In this document: in pieces, positions 51,063 through 63,035 of the stretch | Position numbering within the stretch: position 1 is the stretch's first letter | Layout of the letters: each line of letters begins with the position of its first letter | Source: Acidovorax sp. HDW3 | GTDB lineage: Bacteria; Pseudomonadota; Gammaproteobacteria; Burkholderiales; Burkholderiaceae_C | Direction: 5' to 3' | Assembly (NCBI RefSeq): GCF_011303755.1 | Contig: NZ_CP049885.1 | Location: 212,001 to 276,000, forward strand | Length of the DNA: 64,000 nucleotides | Notes under the pieces: model-generated | Seen by the model: only the letters and a program-made list of their open reading frames with translations | Database searches by the model: none | Told to the model about the DNA's origin: nothing | Position numbers and translations under genes: made by a program

Positions 51063-52642
51063 TGTGGCGCTCGGTGGCGGGGCGCGGGGCACGCAACTGG
51101 CTCTGGCCCCTGGGAGCGGGCTTGCTGCAAGCCTGGTCGATCGCCTGGCCCGGCAGCGGCACGCCGCTGTGGTGGCTGCAAATTGCCTCGCTTGCCGTAT
51201 GCGCCTGGCTGCTGTGCGACAGCCGCAGCGCCTGGCAGGCTGCAGCGCGCGGTGGCCTGTTTGCCACTGCCTGGCTGGTGGGCAGCTTCTGGTGGCTGTT
51301 TATCTCCCTGCACGAATACGGCGGCCTGGCCGCGCCGCTGGCCGCGCTGGCGGTGTTGGCACTGGCGGCATTTTTGGCCACCTACTACGCCCTCGTTTCA
51401 GGGTGTTTTTGGGCTCTAAGGCGCACTGGTAAAGCGCAAGCAGCTATTATTTTTGCAGCGCTTTGGCTGCTCGCCGAACTGGCGCGGGGGTGGCTCTGGA
51501 CGGGTTTCCCTTGGGGCGCAGGCGGCTACGCTCATTTGGATGGGCCGCTGGCGCCGCTGGCGCGCGCGGTGGGGGTGTATGGCATTGGCTTTGTGGCGGC
51601 GTTGTTGGCCATGGCGCTGGCGCAGCTGCGCGGGGCCGATTTGCGCCGCCCTGGCGCCTGGGCGGCAGCGCTGGCGCTGGTGCTGGTGTTGGCGGCGGCG
51701 GCGCAGCAGCGCCAGGCGGCATGGGCGCAGCCGCAGGCCGTGGGTGCGCCCCTGAGCGTGGCGCTGCTGCAGGGCAACATCGCCCAGGATCGCAAGTTCG
51801 AGCCCGGCAGCGGCGTACCCGAGGCCCTGGCCTGGTACGGCCAGCAGCTGCGCGCGCAAGACGCGCAGCTGGTGGTGGCACCCGAGACGGCCATCCCCAT
51901 GCTGGCGCAGCAGCTGCCGCCCGGTTACCTGGAGGCGCTGCAGGCGCGCTACGAGCGCCCGGACCACCGCCAGGCGGCGCTGGTGGGCATTCCGCTGGGC
52001 AGCTTCGCCCAGGGCTACACCAATTCGGTGCTCGGCTGGTCGCCGCAGCAGCTGCAAACGTACCGCTACGACAAGCACCACCTGGTGCCGTTTGGCGAGT
52101 TCATTCCGCCGCTGTTTCGCTGGTTTACCGAGCGCATGAACATTCCGTTGGGCGACTTTCGCCGGGGCGGCCTGGGCCAGCCGTCCATGGCCTGGCTGGA
52201 CCAGCGCCTGGCGCCCAACATCTGCTACGAAGACCTGTTTGGCGAGGAGCTGGCGGCGCGCTTTGCCGACCCGGCGCAGGCGCCGACGATTTTTGTCAAC
52301 CTCAGCAACATCGCCTGGTTTGGCGACAGCCTGGCGGTTGCGCAGCACCTGGCGATCAGCCAGATGCGCGCGCTCGAATTCGAGCGCCCCATGCTGCGCG
52401 CCACCAACACCGGCGCCACCGCCATCATCGACCACCGGGGCCAGGTGCAGGCGCTGCTGCCCGCGCACACCCGCGCCGTGCTGCAGGGCCAGGTGCAGGG
52501 CCAGGGCGGCCTCACGCCGTACGCGCGCTGGGCGGCGCGCTGGGGGCTGGCGCCGCTGTGGGCGCTGGCGCTGGGCGTGCCGCTGTGGGCCTGCTGCGGA
52601 CGTGCGCGGCGCAATTGTGGGCAGGGCCTGCACTTGCTTTGA
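51062..52642 (+). CDS. lnt: Apolipoprotein N-acyltransferase Lnt
   Basis: Adds the third acyl chain to lipoproteins in the inner membrane. It is 526 aa with about six N-terminal helices and a C-terminal nitrilase domain. [20 protein letters not shown], catalytic Glu in [27 protein letters not shown] and catalytic Cys in [14 protein letters not shown] are present, and [20 protein letters not shown] follows. Residues about 113-131 ([16 protein letters not shown]) are encoded by a dispersed-repeat copy, yet the length here equals E. coli Lnt to within a residue, so the repeat has replaced rather than added sequence. The stop is followed by a 98-bp gap and fabA. Confidence 0.94.
   Translation: MWRSVAGRGARNWLWPLGAGLLQAWSIAWPGSGTPLWWLQIASLAVCAWLLCDSRSAWQAAARGGLFATAWLVGSFWWLFISLHEYGGLAAPLAALAVLALAAFLATYYALVSGCFWALRRTGKAQAAIIFAALWLLAELARGWLWTGFPWGAGGYAHLDGPLAPLARAVGVYGIGFVAALLAMALAQLRGADLRRPGAWAAALALVLVLAAAAQQRQAAWAQPQAVGAPLSVALLQGNIAQDRKFEPGSGVPEALAWYGQQLRAQDAQLVVAPETAIPMLAQQLPPGYLEALQARYERPDHRQAALVGIPLGSFAQGYTNSVLGWSPQQLQTYRYDKHHLVPFGEFIPPLFRWFTERMNIPLGDFRRGGLGQPSMAWLDQRLAPNICYEDLFGEELAARFADPAQAPTIFVNLSNIAWFGDSLAVAQHLAISQMRALEFERPMLRATNTGATAIIDHRGQVQALLPAHTRAVLQGQVQGQGGLTPYARWAARWGLAPLWALALGVPLWACCGRARRNCGQGLHLL
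51399..51455 (+). repeat. Dispersed palindromic repeat, copy 9 (inside lnt)
   Basis: GGGCTCTAAGGCGCACTGGT, then AAAGCGCAAGCAGCTATTAT. The 12-mer GGGCTCTAAGGC recurs exactly in copy 11. Forward in the gene and translated in the AQAAI phase. Confidence 0.8.
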
Positions 52643-52740
52643 TAATAGGGGGCTGCGCTGCAGGTTCGGCCTGCGGCACACTTGGACAGTTTTTTAGGCA
52701 ACCGGGGTGCTCCCACCACCCCTTTGGAGCGCGACTGACA

Positions 52741-53261
52741 ATGGCTGAATCCTTTTCGTACGAACAACTGATTGCTTCCGGTGAGGGCCGGTTGTTCACC
52801 CCCGACAGCGGGCGCCTGCCCCTGCCGCCGATGCTGATGTTCGATCGCATCACGCACATCGACGCCGATGGCGGCGCGCACGGCCTGGGGAAAATCGTCG
52901 CTGAGCTCGACGTCAAGCCTGATCTGTGGTTTTTTGCCTGCCATTTCCAGGGCGACCCGGTCATGCCCGGCTGCCTGGGGCTGGACGCCATGTGGCAGCT
53001 CATCGGCTTTTACCTCACCTGGCTGCGCCTGCCGGGCCGGGGCCGCGCCCTGGGTGCAGGCGAGGTCAAGTTCACCGGCGAGGTCGGGCCCGACGTGAAG
53101 CTCGTCACCTACGAGATCGACATCAAGCGCGTCATCAAGCGCAAGCTCAACATGGCCATTGGCGACGCGCGCCTCTTGGCCGATGGCAAGGAAATTTACG
53201 TCGCCAACGATTTGCGCGTGGGCCTGTTCCTGCGCGAGGGCGATCCAGCGAAGGAAGCAGC

Positions 53262-53265
<4 letters not shown>
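52741..53265 (+). CDS. fabA: 3-hydroxydecanoyl-ACP dehydratase/isomerase FabA
   Basis: Introduces the cis double bond for unsaturated fatty acids: dehydrates 3-hydroxydecanoyl-ACP and isomerises trans-2 to cis-3. It is 174 aa, the typical length. The catalytic pair is H68 in [14 protein letters not shown] and D82 in [10 protein letters not shown]. The upstream frame is open but unrelated; ATG 52741 begins conservation. It overlaps fabB by 4 bp (ATGA), giving the classical fabAB operon. Confidence 0.97.
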
Positions 53266-55893
<2,628 letters not shown>

Positions 55894-55896
55894 GCC

Positions 55897-56931
55897 ATGG
55901 CAGAACACAAGGACAACCAGGTTCCCATGAGCATGATTGCCGCCCTGCGCTCGGGGCTGGACGTGATGATGGCCAAGGACGACAACGTCATCGTCTATGG
56001 CGAAGACGTGGGCTATTTCGGCGGCGTGTTCCGCGTCACCGAAGGGCTGCAGGCCAAGTACGGCAAGACGCGTTGCTTTGACGCACCGATTTCCGAGGCC
56101 GGCATCGTCGGCACCGCCATCGGCATGGCCGCCTACGGCCTGCGCCCGGCGGTGGAAATCCAGTTTGCCGATTACGTCTATCCGGCCTACGACCAGATCG
56201 TCTCCGAGCTGGCGCGCCTGCGCCACCGCTCGGCGGGCGATTTTTTTGCCCCCATCACCATCCGTATGCCCTGCGGCGGCGGCATTTACGGCGGGCAAAC
56301 GCACAGCCAAAGCCCCGAGGCGGTGTTCACCCACGTCAGCGGCCTGCGCACGGTCATGCCCAGCAACCCCTACGACGCCAAGGGCCTGCTCATTGCCTCC
56401 ATGGAATGCGACGACCCGGTCATCTTCCTGGAGCCCAAGCGCCTGTACAACGGCCCGTTCGACGGCCACCACGACAAACCCGTCGTGCCCTGGTCCAAGC
56501 ACGACATGGGCCGCGTGTCCGAGGGCTACTACCAGGTGCCGCTCGATAAGGCGGCGGTGTTCCGCCCCGGCAAGGCCGTGACGGTGCTGGCCTACGGCAC
56601 CATGGTCTGGGTGGCCGAGGCGGCGGCGCGCGAATCCGGTATCGACGCCGAAATCATCGACCTGCGCAGCCTCTGGCCGCTGGACCTGGACGCCATCGTC
56701 ACCTCGGTGCAAAAAACCGGTCGCTGCGTCGTGGTGCACGAGGCCACGCGCACCAGCGGTTTTGGTGCTGAACTGGTGGCGTTGGTGCAAGAGCACTGCT
56801 TCTACCAGCTCGAAGCCCCCATCGAGCGCGTGACCGGCTGGGACACCCCCTACCCGCACGCCCAGGAATGGGCTTACTTCCCCGGCCCGGCCCGCGTGGC
56901 CGAGGCCCTCAAGCGCACTGTGGAGGCCTGA
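55897..56931 (+). CDS. bkdA2: Branched-chain 2-oxoacid dehydrogenase E1 beta
   Basis: Beta subunit of E1, 344 aa. DDNVIVYGEDVGYFGGVFRV, FDAPISEAGIVGTAIGMAAY, AVEIQFADYVYPAYDQIVSE and TIRMPCGGGIYGGQTHSQSP are typical of the transketolase-pyrimidine domain. The C-terminal domain has EIIDLRSLWPLDLDAIV and VVVHEATRTSGFGAEL. It starts 3 bp after the E1-alpha stop and 4 bp before the E2 ATG. It pairs with E1 alpha as an alpha2-beta2 heterotetramer. Confidence 0.95.
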   Translation: MAEHKDNQVPMSMIAALRSGLDVMMAKDDNVIVYGEDVGYFGGVFRVTEGLQAKYGKTRCFDAPISEAGIVGTAIGMAAYGLRPAVEIQFADYVYPAYDQIVSELARLRHRSAGDFFAPITIRMPCGGGIYGGQTHSQSPEAVFTHVSGLRTVMPSNPYDAKGLLIASMECDDPVIFLEPKRLYNGPFDGHHDKPVVPWSKHDMGRVSEGYYQVPLDKAAVFRPGKAVTVLAYGTMVWVAEAAARESGIDAEIIDLRSLWPLDLDAIVTSVQKTGRCVVVHEATRTSGFGAELVALVQEHCFYQLEAPIERVTGWDTPYPHAQEWAYFPGPARVAEALKRTVEA

Positions 56932-56935
56932 CACC

Positions 56936-58243
56936 ATGGGTATTTACGTGATCCGCGTGCCCGATATTGGCGAGGGCATTGCCGAAGTGGAACTGGTGGG
57001 CTGGAACGTGCAGGTGGGCGACAGCGTTGCCGAAGACCAGCACCTGGCCGATGTGATGACGGACAAGGCCACCGTCGAAGTGCCCTCGCCCGTCACGGGC
57101 AAGGTGCTGGCGCTGGGCTGCCAGGTCGGCCAGGTCATCGCCGTGGGCGCTGAACTGGTGCGGCTGGAGGTGGAAGGCGCTGGAAACTTCAAGGAAAATT
57201 CGGCTCCAGCGCCCGTCCATACAGCGCAAGCAGCTATCAATACAGTAGCAAAACAGCAGGCCGCGCCTGCCGCTGCACCCGTGCCCGCCACAGCGCCTGT
57301 GCCCGTGCCCGTGCCAGCGCCCCGCCCGGCCAGCGCCCTGCGCCCCACGGCCAGCGCGCGCAAAGAGGGCGAACGCCCCCTGGCCTCGCCCGCCGTGCGC
57401 CGCCGTGCGCAGGACATGGGGATCGACCTGCGCTACGTGCACGGTAGCGGCCCGGCCGGGCGCATTGCCCATGCCGACCTGGACGCCTACGCCGCCCACG
57501 GCGGCCAGCCCCAGGGCGTGGGCCGCACGCAGTACGCCGAGCGCCACGGCGAGGAGCACATCCCCGTCATCGGCCTGCGCCGCAAGATTGCGCAAAAAAT
57601 GCAGGAGGCCAAGCGCCGTATCCCGCATTTCAGCTACGTCGAAGAAGTGGATGTGACCGAGCTCGAAGCCTTGCGCCAGCGGCTCAACCAGATGCACGGC
57701 GCGCAGCGCGGCAAGCTCACGCTGCTGCCCCTGCTGGCGCGCGCCATGGTGTGCTGCTTGCGCGATTTTCCGCAGATCAACGTCCGCTACGACGACGACG
57801 CGGGGCAGATCACGCGCTACGAGGCCGTGCACCTGGGCATTGCCGCGCAGACCGACGCCGGCCTGATGGTGCCCGTGCTGCGCCACGCCGAAAGCCTGGA
57901 CCTGTGGCAATGCGCCGCCGGCATCGCCCGCCTGGCCGAGGGGGCCAAGAACGGCAAGCTGGCGCGCGAGGAGCTTTCGGGCTCCACCATCACCCTCACC
58001 AGCCTGGGGGCGCTGGGCGGCATCGTTTCCACACCCGTCATCAACCACCCCGAGGTGGCCATCGTCGGCGTGAACCGCATGATCGAGCGCCCCATGCTGC
58101 GCGGTGGCCAGGTGGTGGCGCGCCAGCTCATGAACCTGTCGTCCTCGTTTGACCACCGCGTGGTCGATGGCATGGACGCGGCGCGCTTCATCCAGGCCGT
58201 GCGCGCCCTGCTGGAAACCCCGGCGCTGCTGTTTGTGGACTGA
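56936..58243 (+). CDS. bkdB: Branched-chain 2-oxoacid dehydrogenase E2 (dihydrolipoyl acyltransferase)
   Basis: Core acyltransferase of the complex, 435 aa. It has one lipoyl domain (residues 1-80; lipoylated K44 in [12 protein letters not shown]), a linker, a peripheral-subunit-binding domain (about 148-185, [20 protein letters not shown]) and a catalytic domain ending with [16 protein letters not shown] (catalytic His and Asp). The linker holds a dispersed-repeat copy at residues about 85-107 ([15 protein letters not shown]), followed by an Ala/Pro-rich run. A flexible linker would tolerate this. It lies 4 bp after E1 beta and 16 bp before E3. Confidence 0.95.
   Translation: MGIYVIRVPDIGEGIAEVELVGWNVQVGDSVAEDQHLADVMTDKATVEVPSPVTGKVLALGCQVGQVIAVGAELVRLEVEGAGNFKENSAPAPVHTAQAAINTVAKQQAAPAAAPVPATAPVPVPVPAPRPASALRPTASARKEGERPLASPAVRRRAQDMGIDLRYVHGSGPAGRIAHADLDAYAAHGGQPQGVGRTQYAERHGEEHIPVIGLRRKIAQKMQEAKRRIPHFSYVEEVDVTELEALRQRLNQMHGAQRGKLTLLPLLARAMVCCLRDFPQINVRYDDDAGQITRYEAVHLGIAAQTDAGLMVPVLRHAESLDLWQCAAGIARLAEGAKNGKLAREELSGSTITLTSLGALGGIVSTPVINHPEVAIVGVNRMIERPMLRGGQVVARQLMNLSSSFDHRVVDGMDAARFIQAVRALLETPALLFVD
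57188..57256 (+). repeat. Dispersed palindromic repeat, copy 10 (inside E2 linker)
   Basis: CGGCTCCAGCGCCCGTCCAT, then ACAGCGCAAGCAGCTATCAA and TACAGTAGC. Forward in the gene and translated in the AQAAI phase, between the lipoyl and binding domains. Confidence 0.8.
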
Positions 58244-58259
58244 ACCGGGAGGCAAGAAC

Positions 58260-59657
58260 ATGAAAGAAATCACCACCAAGCTGCTCATCCTCGGCGGCGG
58301 CCCCGGCGGCTACGTGGCCGGTATCCGCGCCGGTCAGTTGGGCATTCCGACCGTGCTGGTCGAAGGCGCGAGCCTGGGCGGCACGTGCCTCAATATCGGC
58401 TGCATTCCGTCCAAGGCGCTGATCCACGCCGCGCACGAGTTTGCGCATGCCCGCCAGCAGGCGGGCGGCTCCAAAACCGGCATCCGCGTGCAGGAGCCGC
58501 AGATCGACATCGCGCAAACCGTGCGCTGGAAGGACGGCATCGTGCAGCGCCTGACCGGCGGTGTCGGCGGCCTGCTGCGCAAGGCGGGCGTGCAGGTGCA
58601 GAGGGGCTGGGCGCAGATAGAGGACGGCAAGACCGTCACCGTCACCCTGGCCGACGGCCAGACCCAGCGCGTGCACTGCGAGCACCTGCTGCTGGCCACC
58701 GGCTCCACGCCGGTGGAGCTGCCGTCCATGCCGTTTGGCGGCGCGATCTGGTCATCGACCGACGCGCTCTCGCCCGACGCCATCCCCAAACGCCTGGTCG
58801 TCGTCGGTGCGGGCTACATCGGGCTCGAACTGGGCATGGCCTACCGCAAGCTGGGCGCGGAAGTCACCGTGGTCGAAGCCGCGCAGCGCGTGCTGCCGAG
58901 CTACGACGAGGAGCTGACCCAGCCCGTGCTGGACGCGCTGCAAAAAAGCGGCGTCGTGCTGCACCTGGGCTGCAGCGTGGCGGGCTGGGACGCGCAGCAC
59001 GGCGTGCACGTGCGTATCGACGCCCGCGCCGAGGACTTTGCCCTGCCCGCCGACCGCGTGCTCGTCGCCGTCGGCCGCAGGCCGCGCACCACGGGCTTTG
59101 GGCTGGAAGGTTTGCAGCTGGACATGGCCGGGCGCCACATCGCCATCGACGCGCACTGCAAAACCTCCATGCGCAACGTCTGGGCCATTGGCGACGTGAC
59201 GGGCGAGCCCATGCTGGCGCACCGCGCCATGGCGCAGGGCGAATGCGTGGCCGAGCAGATCGCCGGGCAAAACCGGCGCTTCGAGCCCATGGCCATTCCC
59301 GCCGTGTGCTTTACCGACCCGGAGGTCGTCGTCGTCGGCAAAACCCCGGGCGAGGCCCGTGCCGCTGGCATCGCCTGCATCGATGCCGCCTTCCCCTTCG
59401 CCGCCAATGGCCGCGCCATGACGCTCGAAGCCACCGGCGGCTTTGTGCGCGTGGTGGCACGCGAGAGCGACCACCTCATCCTCGGCTGGCAGGCCGTGGG
59501 GCAGGGCGTGGCCGAACTCGCCGCCGCCTTTGGCCAGTCCATCGAGATGGGCGCGCGCCTGGAGGACGTGGCCCACACCATCCACGCCCACCCCACGCTG
59601 GGCGAGGCGGTGCAGGAGGCGGCGCTCAAGGCGCTGGGCCATGCGCTGCACATCTGA
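58260..59657 (+). CDS. lpdV: Dihydrolipoyl dehydrogenase (E3)
   Basis: FAD enzyme that reoxidises the dihydrolipoyl group of E2 with NAD. It is 465 aa. The FAD motif [19 protein letters not shown], redox disulfide C43/C48 in [17 protein letters not shown]-binding [20 protein letters not shown] and the C-terminal His-Glu pair in [18 protein letters not shown] are all intact. GGGAGG precedes ATG 58260. It is the last gene of the operon; a perfect hairpin terminator made of repeat sequence follows. Confidence 0.96.
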   Translation: MKEITTKLLILGGGPGGYVAGIRAGQLGIPTVLVEGASLGGTCLNIGCIPSKALIHAAHEFAHARQQAGGSKTGIRVQEPQIDIAQTVRWKDGIVQRLTGGVGGLLRKAGVQVQRGWAQIEDGKTVTVTLADGQTQRVHCEHLLLATGSTPVELPSMPFGGAIWSSTDALSPDAIPKRLVVVGAGYIGLELGMAYRKLGAEVTVVEAAQRVLPSYDEELTQPVLDALQKSGVVLHLGCSVAGWDAQHGVHVRIDARAEDFALPADRVLVAVGRRPRTTGFGLEGLQLDMAGRHIAIDAHCKTSMRNVWAIGDVTGEPMLAHRAMAQGECVAEQIAGQNRRFEPMAIPAVCFTDPEVVVVGKTPGEARAAGIACIDAAFPFAANGRAMTLEATGGFVRVVARESDHLILGWQAVGQGVAELAAAFGQSIEMGARLEDVAHTIHAHPTLGEAVQEAALKALGHALHI

Positions 59658-59670
59658 TTTGCAGTGAAAT

Positions 59671-59735
59671 CGGGCTCTAAGGCCCGCCCATCAAGCGCAA
59701 GCAGCTATAAAAAGTATAGCTGCTTGCGCTTTTTT
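59671..59735 (+). repeat. Dispersed palindromic repeat, copy 11
   Basis: GGGCTCTAAGGCCCGCCCAT, then CAAGCGCAAGCAGCTATAAA. Its tail is extended by an inverted copy of its own core (TATAGCTGCTTGCGCTT), giving the terminator hairpin listed separately. Confidence 0.85.
59693..59735 (+). terminator. Intrinsic terminator after the BCKDH operon
   Basis: Perfect 17-bp arms AAGCGCAAGCAGCTATA / TATAGCTGCTTGCGCTT (59693-59709, 59715-59731) around AAAAG end in a run of T (59730-59735). Both arms are dispersed-repeat core sequence. Confidence 0.9.
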
Positions 59736-59802
59736 GTGTGCCGACAAGCCGGGGTTTCACTAGTTTTGGGCGGTTTTTGTGTTCGTAATAATGAATTGGC
59801 GA

Positions 59803-59816
59803 AACGAACGTTCGTT
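59803..59816. promoter_or_regulatory. 14-bp palindrome upstream of the second lipase
   Basis: AACGAACGTTCGTT is a perfect palindrome 33 bp before the lipase ATG, followed by a T run. The CGTTCGTT half recurs 29 bp before the first lipase gene on its own strand (AACGAACG, 49172-49179). The form resembles a TetR-type or fatty-acid-responsive operator (inference). Confidence 0.5.
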
Positions 59817-59848
59817 CTTTTTTGCGCTTACAACACAAGGAGGCTTTC

Positions 59849-60784
59849 ATGACCCGATTTCTGCGCCGCGCCCTGCGTGGCCTGGCCTTGGCCGCTGCCT
59901 GCCTGGCGCTGTGGCCCGTTGCCCAAGCCGGCAACAACTACACGCAAACGCGCAACCCCATCGTGCTGGTGCACGGCCTGTTTGGTTTTGACACCATCTT
60001 GGGCGTGGACTATTTCTACGGCATCCCCCAGGCGCTGCGCCAAGGCGGTGCCCAGGTTTATGTGGCCCAGGTCTCGGCAGACAACAGCACCGAAGTGCGC
60101 GGCGAGCAGCTGCTGGCCCAGGTCAAAACCATTTTGGCCCTCACTGGCGCACAAAAAGTCAACCTGATTGGCCACTCGCACGGCGGCCCGACCGTGCGCT
60201 ACGTGGCCGGCGTGGCGCCGCAGCTGGTGGCCTCCATCACGTCGGTGGCCGGCCCCAACCGGGGCACGCGCCTGGTCGATGTGATCTTGGGCCTGGCCCC
60301 CCATGGCAGCGTGCAGGAAAAAGTCGTCACCGGTGCCATGAGCGCCTTGACGGGCTTGGTCAACCTGGGCACGGGCAATAAAAACCTGCCCCAAAACCAC
60401 GTGGCGGCGCTTGAATCTTTGAGCACCGCCGGCTCCCTGCGCTTTAACCAGCGCTTTAACGCCGGCGTGCCCACCAGTGGCTGCGGCGATGGCGCCGAGC
60501 TGGTCGATGGCGTGCGCTATTACTCCTGGACGGGCAACAAGCCCAGCACCAACTTGCTCGATCCCAGCGACGCCATGCTGACGGCCACGAGCCTGCTGTT
60601 CAGCGAGCCCAACGACGGCCAGGTGCCGGTGTGCTCCTCGCGCCTGGGCAAAACGATTGGCACTTACGCCCACAACCACTTTGACGAAGTCAACCAGGTG
60701 CTGGGGCTGCGCGGCCTGTTCTCGCCCGACCCCGTGGTGCTGTACCGCGAGCACGCCCATCGCCTGCAAGCCCAGGGGCTGTGA
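59849..60784 (+). CDS. lip: Secreted triacylglycerol lipase, paralogue 2 (with foldase)
   Basis: Family I extracellular lipase, 311 aa. The signal peptide ends near AQA (27), VLVHGLFGFDTILG holds the oxyanion region, and S110 in LIGHSHGGPTVRY is the nucleophile; the acid lies in SEPNDGQVPV and the His in AHNHFDEVNQ, with Cys in TSGCGDG and VCSSR. It is the paralogue of 48208-49143, inverted relative to it. Its stop overlaps the foldase gene by one base, so this copy has the complete lip-lif unit; the product would be folded in the periplasm and then secreted by a type II system (family knowledge). AAGGAGG precedes ATG 59849. Confidence 0.94.
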   Translation: MTRFLRRALRGLALAAACLALWPVAQAGNNYTQTRNPIVLVHGLFGFDTILGVDYFYGIPQALRQGGAQVYVAQVSADNSTEVRGEQLLAQVKTILALTGAQKVNLIGHSHGGPTVRYVAGVAPQLVASITSVAGPNRGTRLVDVILGLAPHGSVQEKVVTGAMSALTGLVNLGTGNKNLPQNHVAALESLSTAGSLRFNQRFNAGVPTSGCGDGAELVDGVRYYSWTGNKPSTNLLDPSDAMLTATSLLFSEPNDGQVPVCSSRLGKTIGTYAHNHFDEVNQVLGLRGLFSPDPVVLYREHAHRLQAQGL

Positions 60785-61707
60785 TGGCGATCCAGCGACT
60801 GTGGCGGTATGGCGCCGCCGGCCTTGTCGGGGCCGCCGTGCTGTGGTGGTGGCTGGCGCCGCAGGCGCTGCCCGATGTGTATTCAGGGCTGGGCGGCGCT
60901 GCGGCGCCCGCCTCTGGCGCTGCAGAGCAGGCGCGGGCGCAGCGCTCACCGGTAGAGCAGCAGGCCCATGAGGCGCTGCTGCGCCGCCCCGGCCTGCGCT
61001 ACGCCCTCGAAGCCTGGCTGCTCGCTGCCGACCCCAGCGGCGACCGCGCCACCTTGCGGCAGCGGCTGCAAGCGCTGGCGGCGCAGCACTTTCCACCGCC
61101 GTACACCGAAGCCGCCCAGGCGCTGATGGTGCGTTACCTGGACTACCGCGAAGGCTTGCAGCAGGTTGAGCCGCCCAAGGACTTGCAAGACCCCGACGCC
61201 CTGCGCCAATCCCTGGCCAAGCTGCGCCAGGTGCAGCTCAAGCACTTTGACGCCGAGGAGTACGACGTCTTGTTTAGCGACCAGCAGCAGCTCGACGACT
61301 ACACCCTCGCGCGCCTGGACATTGCCGGCAATCCCGACTTGTCTCCGGCGCAAAAGCAGCAAGCCTTGCAAGAGGCCCAAGCCCTGCTCGCCCCCGCCGA
61401 GCGCGCTGCCCGCGCCCAGGCCCAGGCGGCTTTGGATGCGGTCACCCAAACCGCCGCTTTTGAGCAACAAGGCACTGACGACGCCACGCGCCTGGCCCAG
61501 CGCAGCAGCGCCTACGGTGACGAAGCCGCCCAGCGCCTGGCCCAGCTCGACCAGCAAGAGCGCGCTTGGCAGGCCCGCGTGGCGCAATACGCCCAGGCCC
61601 AGGGTCAAGACAGCGCCAGTCTGGCGCAGCTGCGCGAACGCCTGTTCACCCCCCAGGAGCAGCTGCGCCTGGACGCAGCGCTGCGAATGCGCAAAGAGGC
61701 AAAGTAG
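60784..61707 (+). CDS. lifO: Lipase-specific foldase (lipase chaperone)
   Basis: A 307-aa membrane-anchored steric chaperone for the lipase upstream. One N-terminal helix (about 7-28, GAAGLVGAAVLWWWLAPQAL) is followed by an Ala/Gln-rich region and a long series of helices that embrace the lipase. The usual RxxFDY(F/C)LSA motif is degenerate: the equivalent stretch reads GLRYALEAWLLA at about residue 74. QVQLKHFDAEEYDVLF and LDIAGNPDLSPAQKQQAL are typical of the family. ATG 60784 overlaps the lipase stop (TGATG). A hairpin built from the dispersed repeat ends the unit. Confidence 0.85.
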   Translation: MAIQRLWRYGAAGLVGAAVLWWWLAPQALPDVYSGLGGAAAPASGAAEQARAQRSPVEQQAHEALLRRPGLRYALEAWLLAADPSGDRATLRQRLQALAAQHFPPPYTEAAQALMVRYLDYREGLQQVEPPKDLQDPDALRQSLAKLRQVQLKHFDAEEYDVLFSDQQQLDDYTLARLDIAGNPDLSPAQKQQALQEAQALLAPAERAARAQAQAALDAVTQTAAFEQQGTDDATRLAQRSSAYGDEAAQRLAQLDQQERAWQARVAQYAQAQGQDSASLAQLRERLFTPQEQLRLDAALRMRKEAK

Positions 61708-61740
61708 GCAAAGCAGGCAAAGAAGAAAAATAGTAAATAA

Positions 61741-61806
61741 GGGCTCTATCCCTTTGTTGGTCAGCGCAAGCAGCTATCAAAAATATAGTGCTTGCGCTGT
61801 TTTTAT
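61741..61806 (+). repeat. Dispersed palindromic repeat, copy 12
   Basis: GGGCTCTATCCCTTTGTTGG, then TCAGCGCAAGCAGCTATCAA. Like copy 11 it has gained an inverted partner and forms a terminator. It lies between the convergent foldase and DUF3592 genes. Confidence 0.85.
61762..61805. terminator. Bidirectional terminator between foldase and DUF3592 gene
   Basis: CAGCGCAAGCAGCTAT pairs with ATAGTGCTTGCGCTG (61762-61777, 61785-61799; one bulge), with T-rich sequence after the right arm and A-rich sequence within the loop. It can serve both converging genes. Confidence 0.8.
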
Positions 61807-62897
61807 TTCCGCTGGGGGGCGATGGGGTAGCCCGTTTCCTGCACCAACCGGCGCAGCAGCTGCTGGCCCAGGTGCTGTGCGGGCAGGGCGCTGGCGAGCG
61901 TCACCGTCGCGCCGTTGTCTAACTGGGCCAGCACTCGGTAGTACGCAATGCTGCGGCGGGTTTGGTGCAGGGTGTAATGCGGTTGCAACGCCAGGTGAAT
62001 CAGTGCCTGCGGCGGCCATTGCTGCCAGCGCAGCGGCAGGCCCAAGAGGCGCTGCTCAATCCGCAGCCCTTGCTGGCCGAGGAGCACCACGCGGCTGTGC
62101 GCCAGGCGAAACAAGGCCAGCAACACCGCGCTGCCCCCAGCCAGGCCAAACACCACGGCAAACCACCCCGGCGTGGCGCCGCGCATCCACTGCTGCATCC
62201 CCAGAAAAACCATCCCGGTGAGCGCCAGCGAAAACAAGGGCCGGCGCCCATGGCGGCTCGTCTTTTGCTGCAGCTGCAGGCCGCCGGGGTAGGGCGTGAG
62301 TTGGCACAGATCCTCCAGGGCCAAGCCCTGCGCGGTGTACGCTGGCGCCGGTGTGGGGGTGGGTTGATCTTCGGCCTGCTCTGTTGCGTTGTAGCGCCAG
62401 GCAAACACCAGTATGGCGATCCCCGCACCGCCAAACATCACCACAAACACCAGCTTGAAGGCCAGCAGCCCGGGGCGCAGGCTGCGGTCGAGCACCGCTT
62501 CATGCGGGGCGCTGGGGTTGACCCAGGCCGTCACCGGCGCGCCCTGCGCCAGGGCCTGCTCCAGTCGCTGGCCCAGCTGCTGCTGAAAATTGCCAATGTT
62601 GTCCGCCCCGCCGCCAATGGCCACGCGCTGCCCGGCGTAGGGCTGGCCGGCAAAAAGATAGCGGTATTGGGCATGGGCCAGGTAGGTGGTGCTGGACTTG
62701 CTCCCGCTCTTTTTGCGCAGCTCGGCCACCAGCAGCTGCGCTGGCACCGGCTCCCAAAATTGCATACGCGCCCAGTCGTACAGCGTGGGCAGCACGCTCA
62801 GCAGCAACATGCCCAGGCCAATGGCGGCAAAGGGCAGGGCAAACAGGGTCAGCAGCCAGCGGCCAGTGCGCGAGGCAGTCGGTGGGGTATGGGCCAT
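61803..62897 (-). CDS. DUF3592 membrane protein
   Basis: A 364-aa membrane protein. Helices are predicted at about 14-38, 142-166, 220-235 and 247-268. The first periplasmic or outer part (about 45-140) is a DUF3592 domain with [40 protein letters not shown] and [15 protein letters not shown], the family's hallmark. The C-terminal region ([20 protein letters not shown]) has no known motif. Function unknown. It is divergent from glyQ. Confidence 0.85.
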   Translation of the reverse strand: MAHTPPTASRTGRWLLTLFALPFAAIGLGMLLLSVLPTLYDWARMQFWEPVPAQLLVAELRKKSGSKSSTTYLAHAQYRYLFAGQPYAGQRVAIGGGADNIGNFQQQLGQRLEQALAQGAPVTAWVNPSAPHEAVLDRSLRPGLLAFKLVFVVMFGGAGIAILVFAWRYNATEQAEDQPTPTPAPAYTAQGLALEDLCQLTPYPGGLQLQQKTSRHGRRPLFSLALTGMVFLGMQQWMRGATPGWFAVVFGLAGGSAVLLALFRLAHSRVVLLGQQGLRIEQRLLGLPLRWQQWPPQALIHLALQPHYTLHQTRRSIAYYRVLAQLDNGATVTLASALPAQHLGQQLLRRLVQETGYPIAPQRK

Positions 62898-62965
62898 GGC
62901 TGCAGAGCTTACGCCGCAGCTGCCATGGCCTGCATGGGGGCGATCGCGGTGGCGCCCGCAGCAGA

Positions 62966-62988
62966 GGGCGCCCAGGGCGCCCTAAAAT
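62966..62988 (+). promoter_or_regulatory. Probable glyQ promoter region
   Basis: TAAAAT at 62983-62988 follows an inverted repeat AGGGCGCC-CAG-GGCGCCCT. The hexamer resembles the TAAAAT seen before nrdJ. No clear -35 is visible, so this is tentative. Confidence 0.35.
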
Positions 62989-63035
62989 GTCCGGTTCGCG
63001 TGCGTTTTCATGGCACGCCTACCGGATTGCCCGCC

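Noticed and set aside
61962-63035. Long in-frame extension upstream of glyQ
   Set aside because: It is antisense to the DUF3592 gene and GlyQ conservation starts exactly at ATG 63036.
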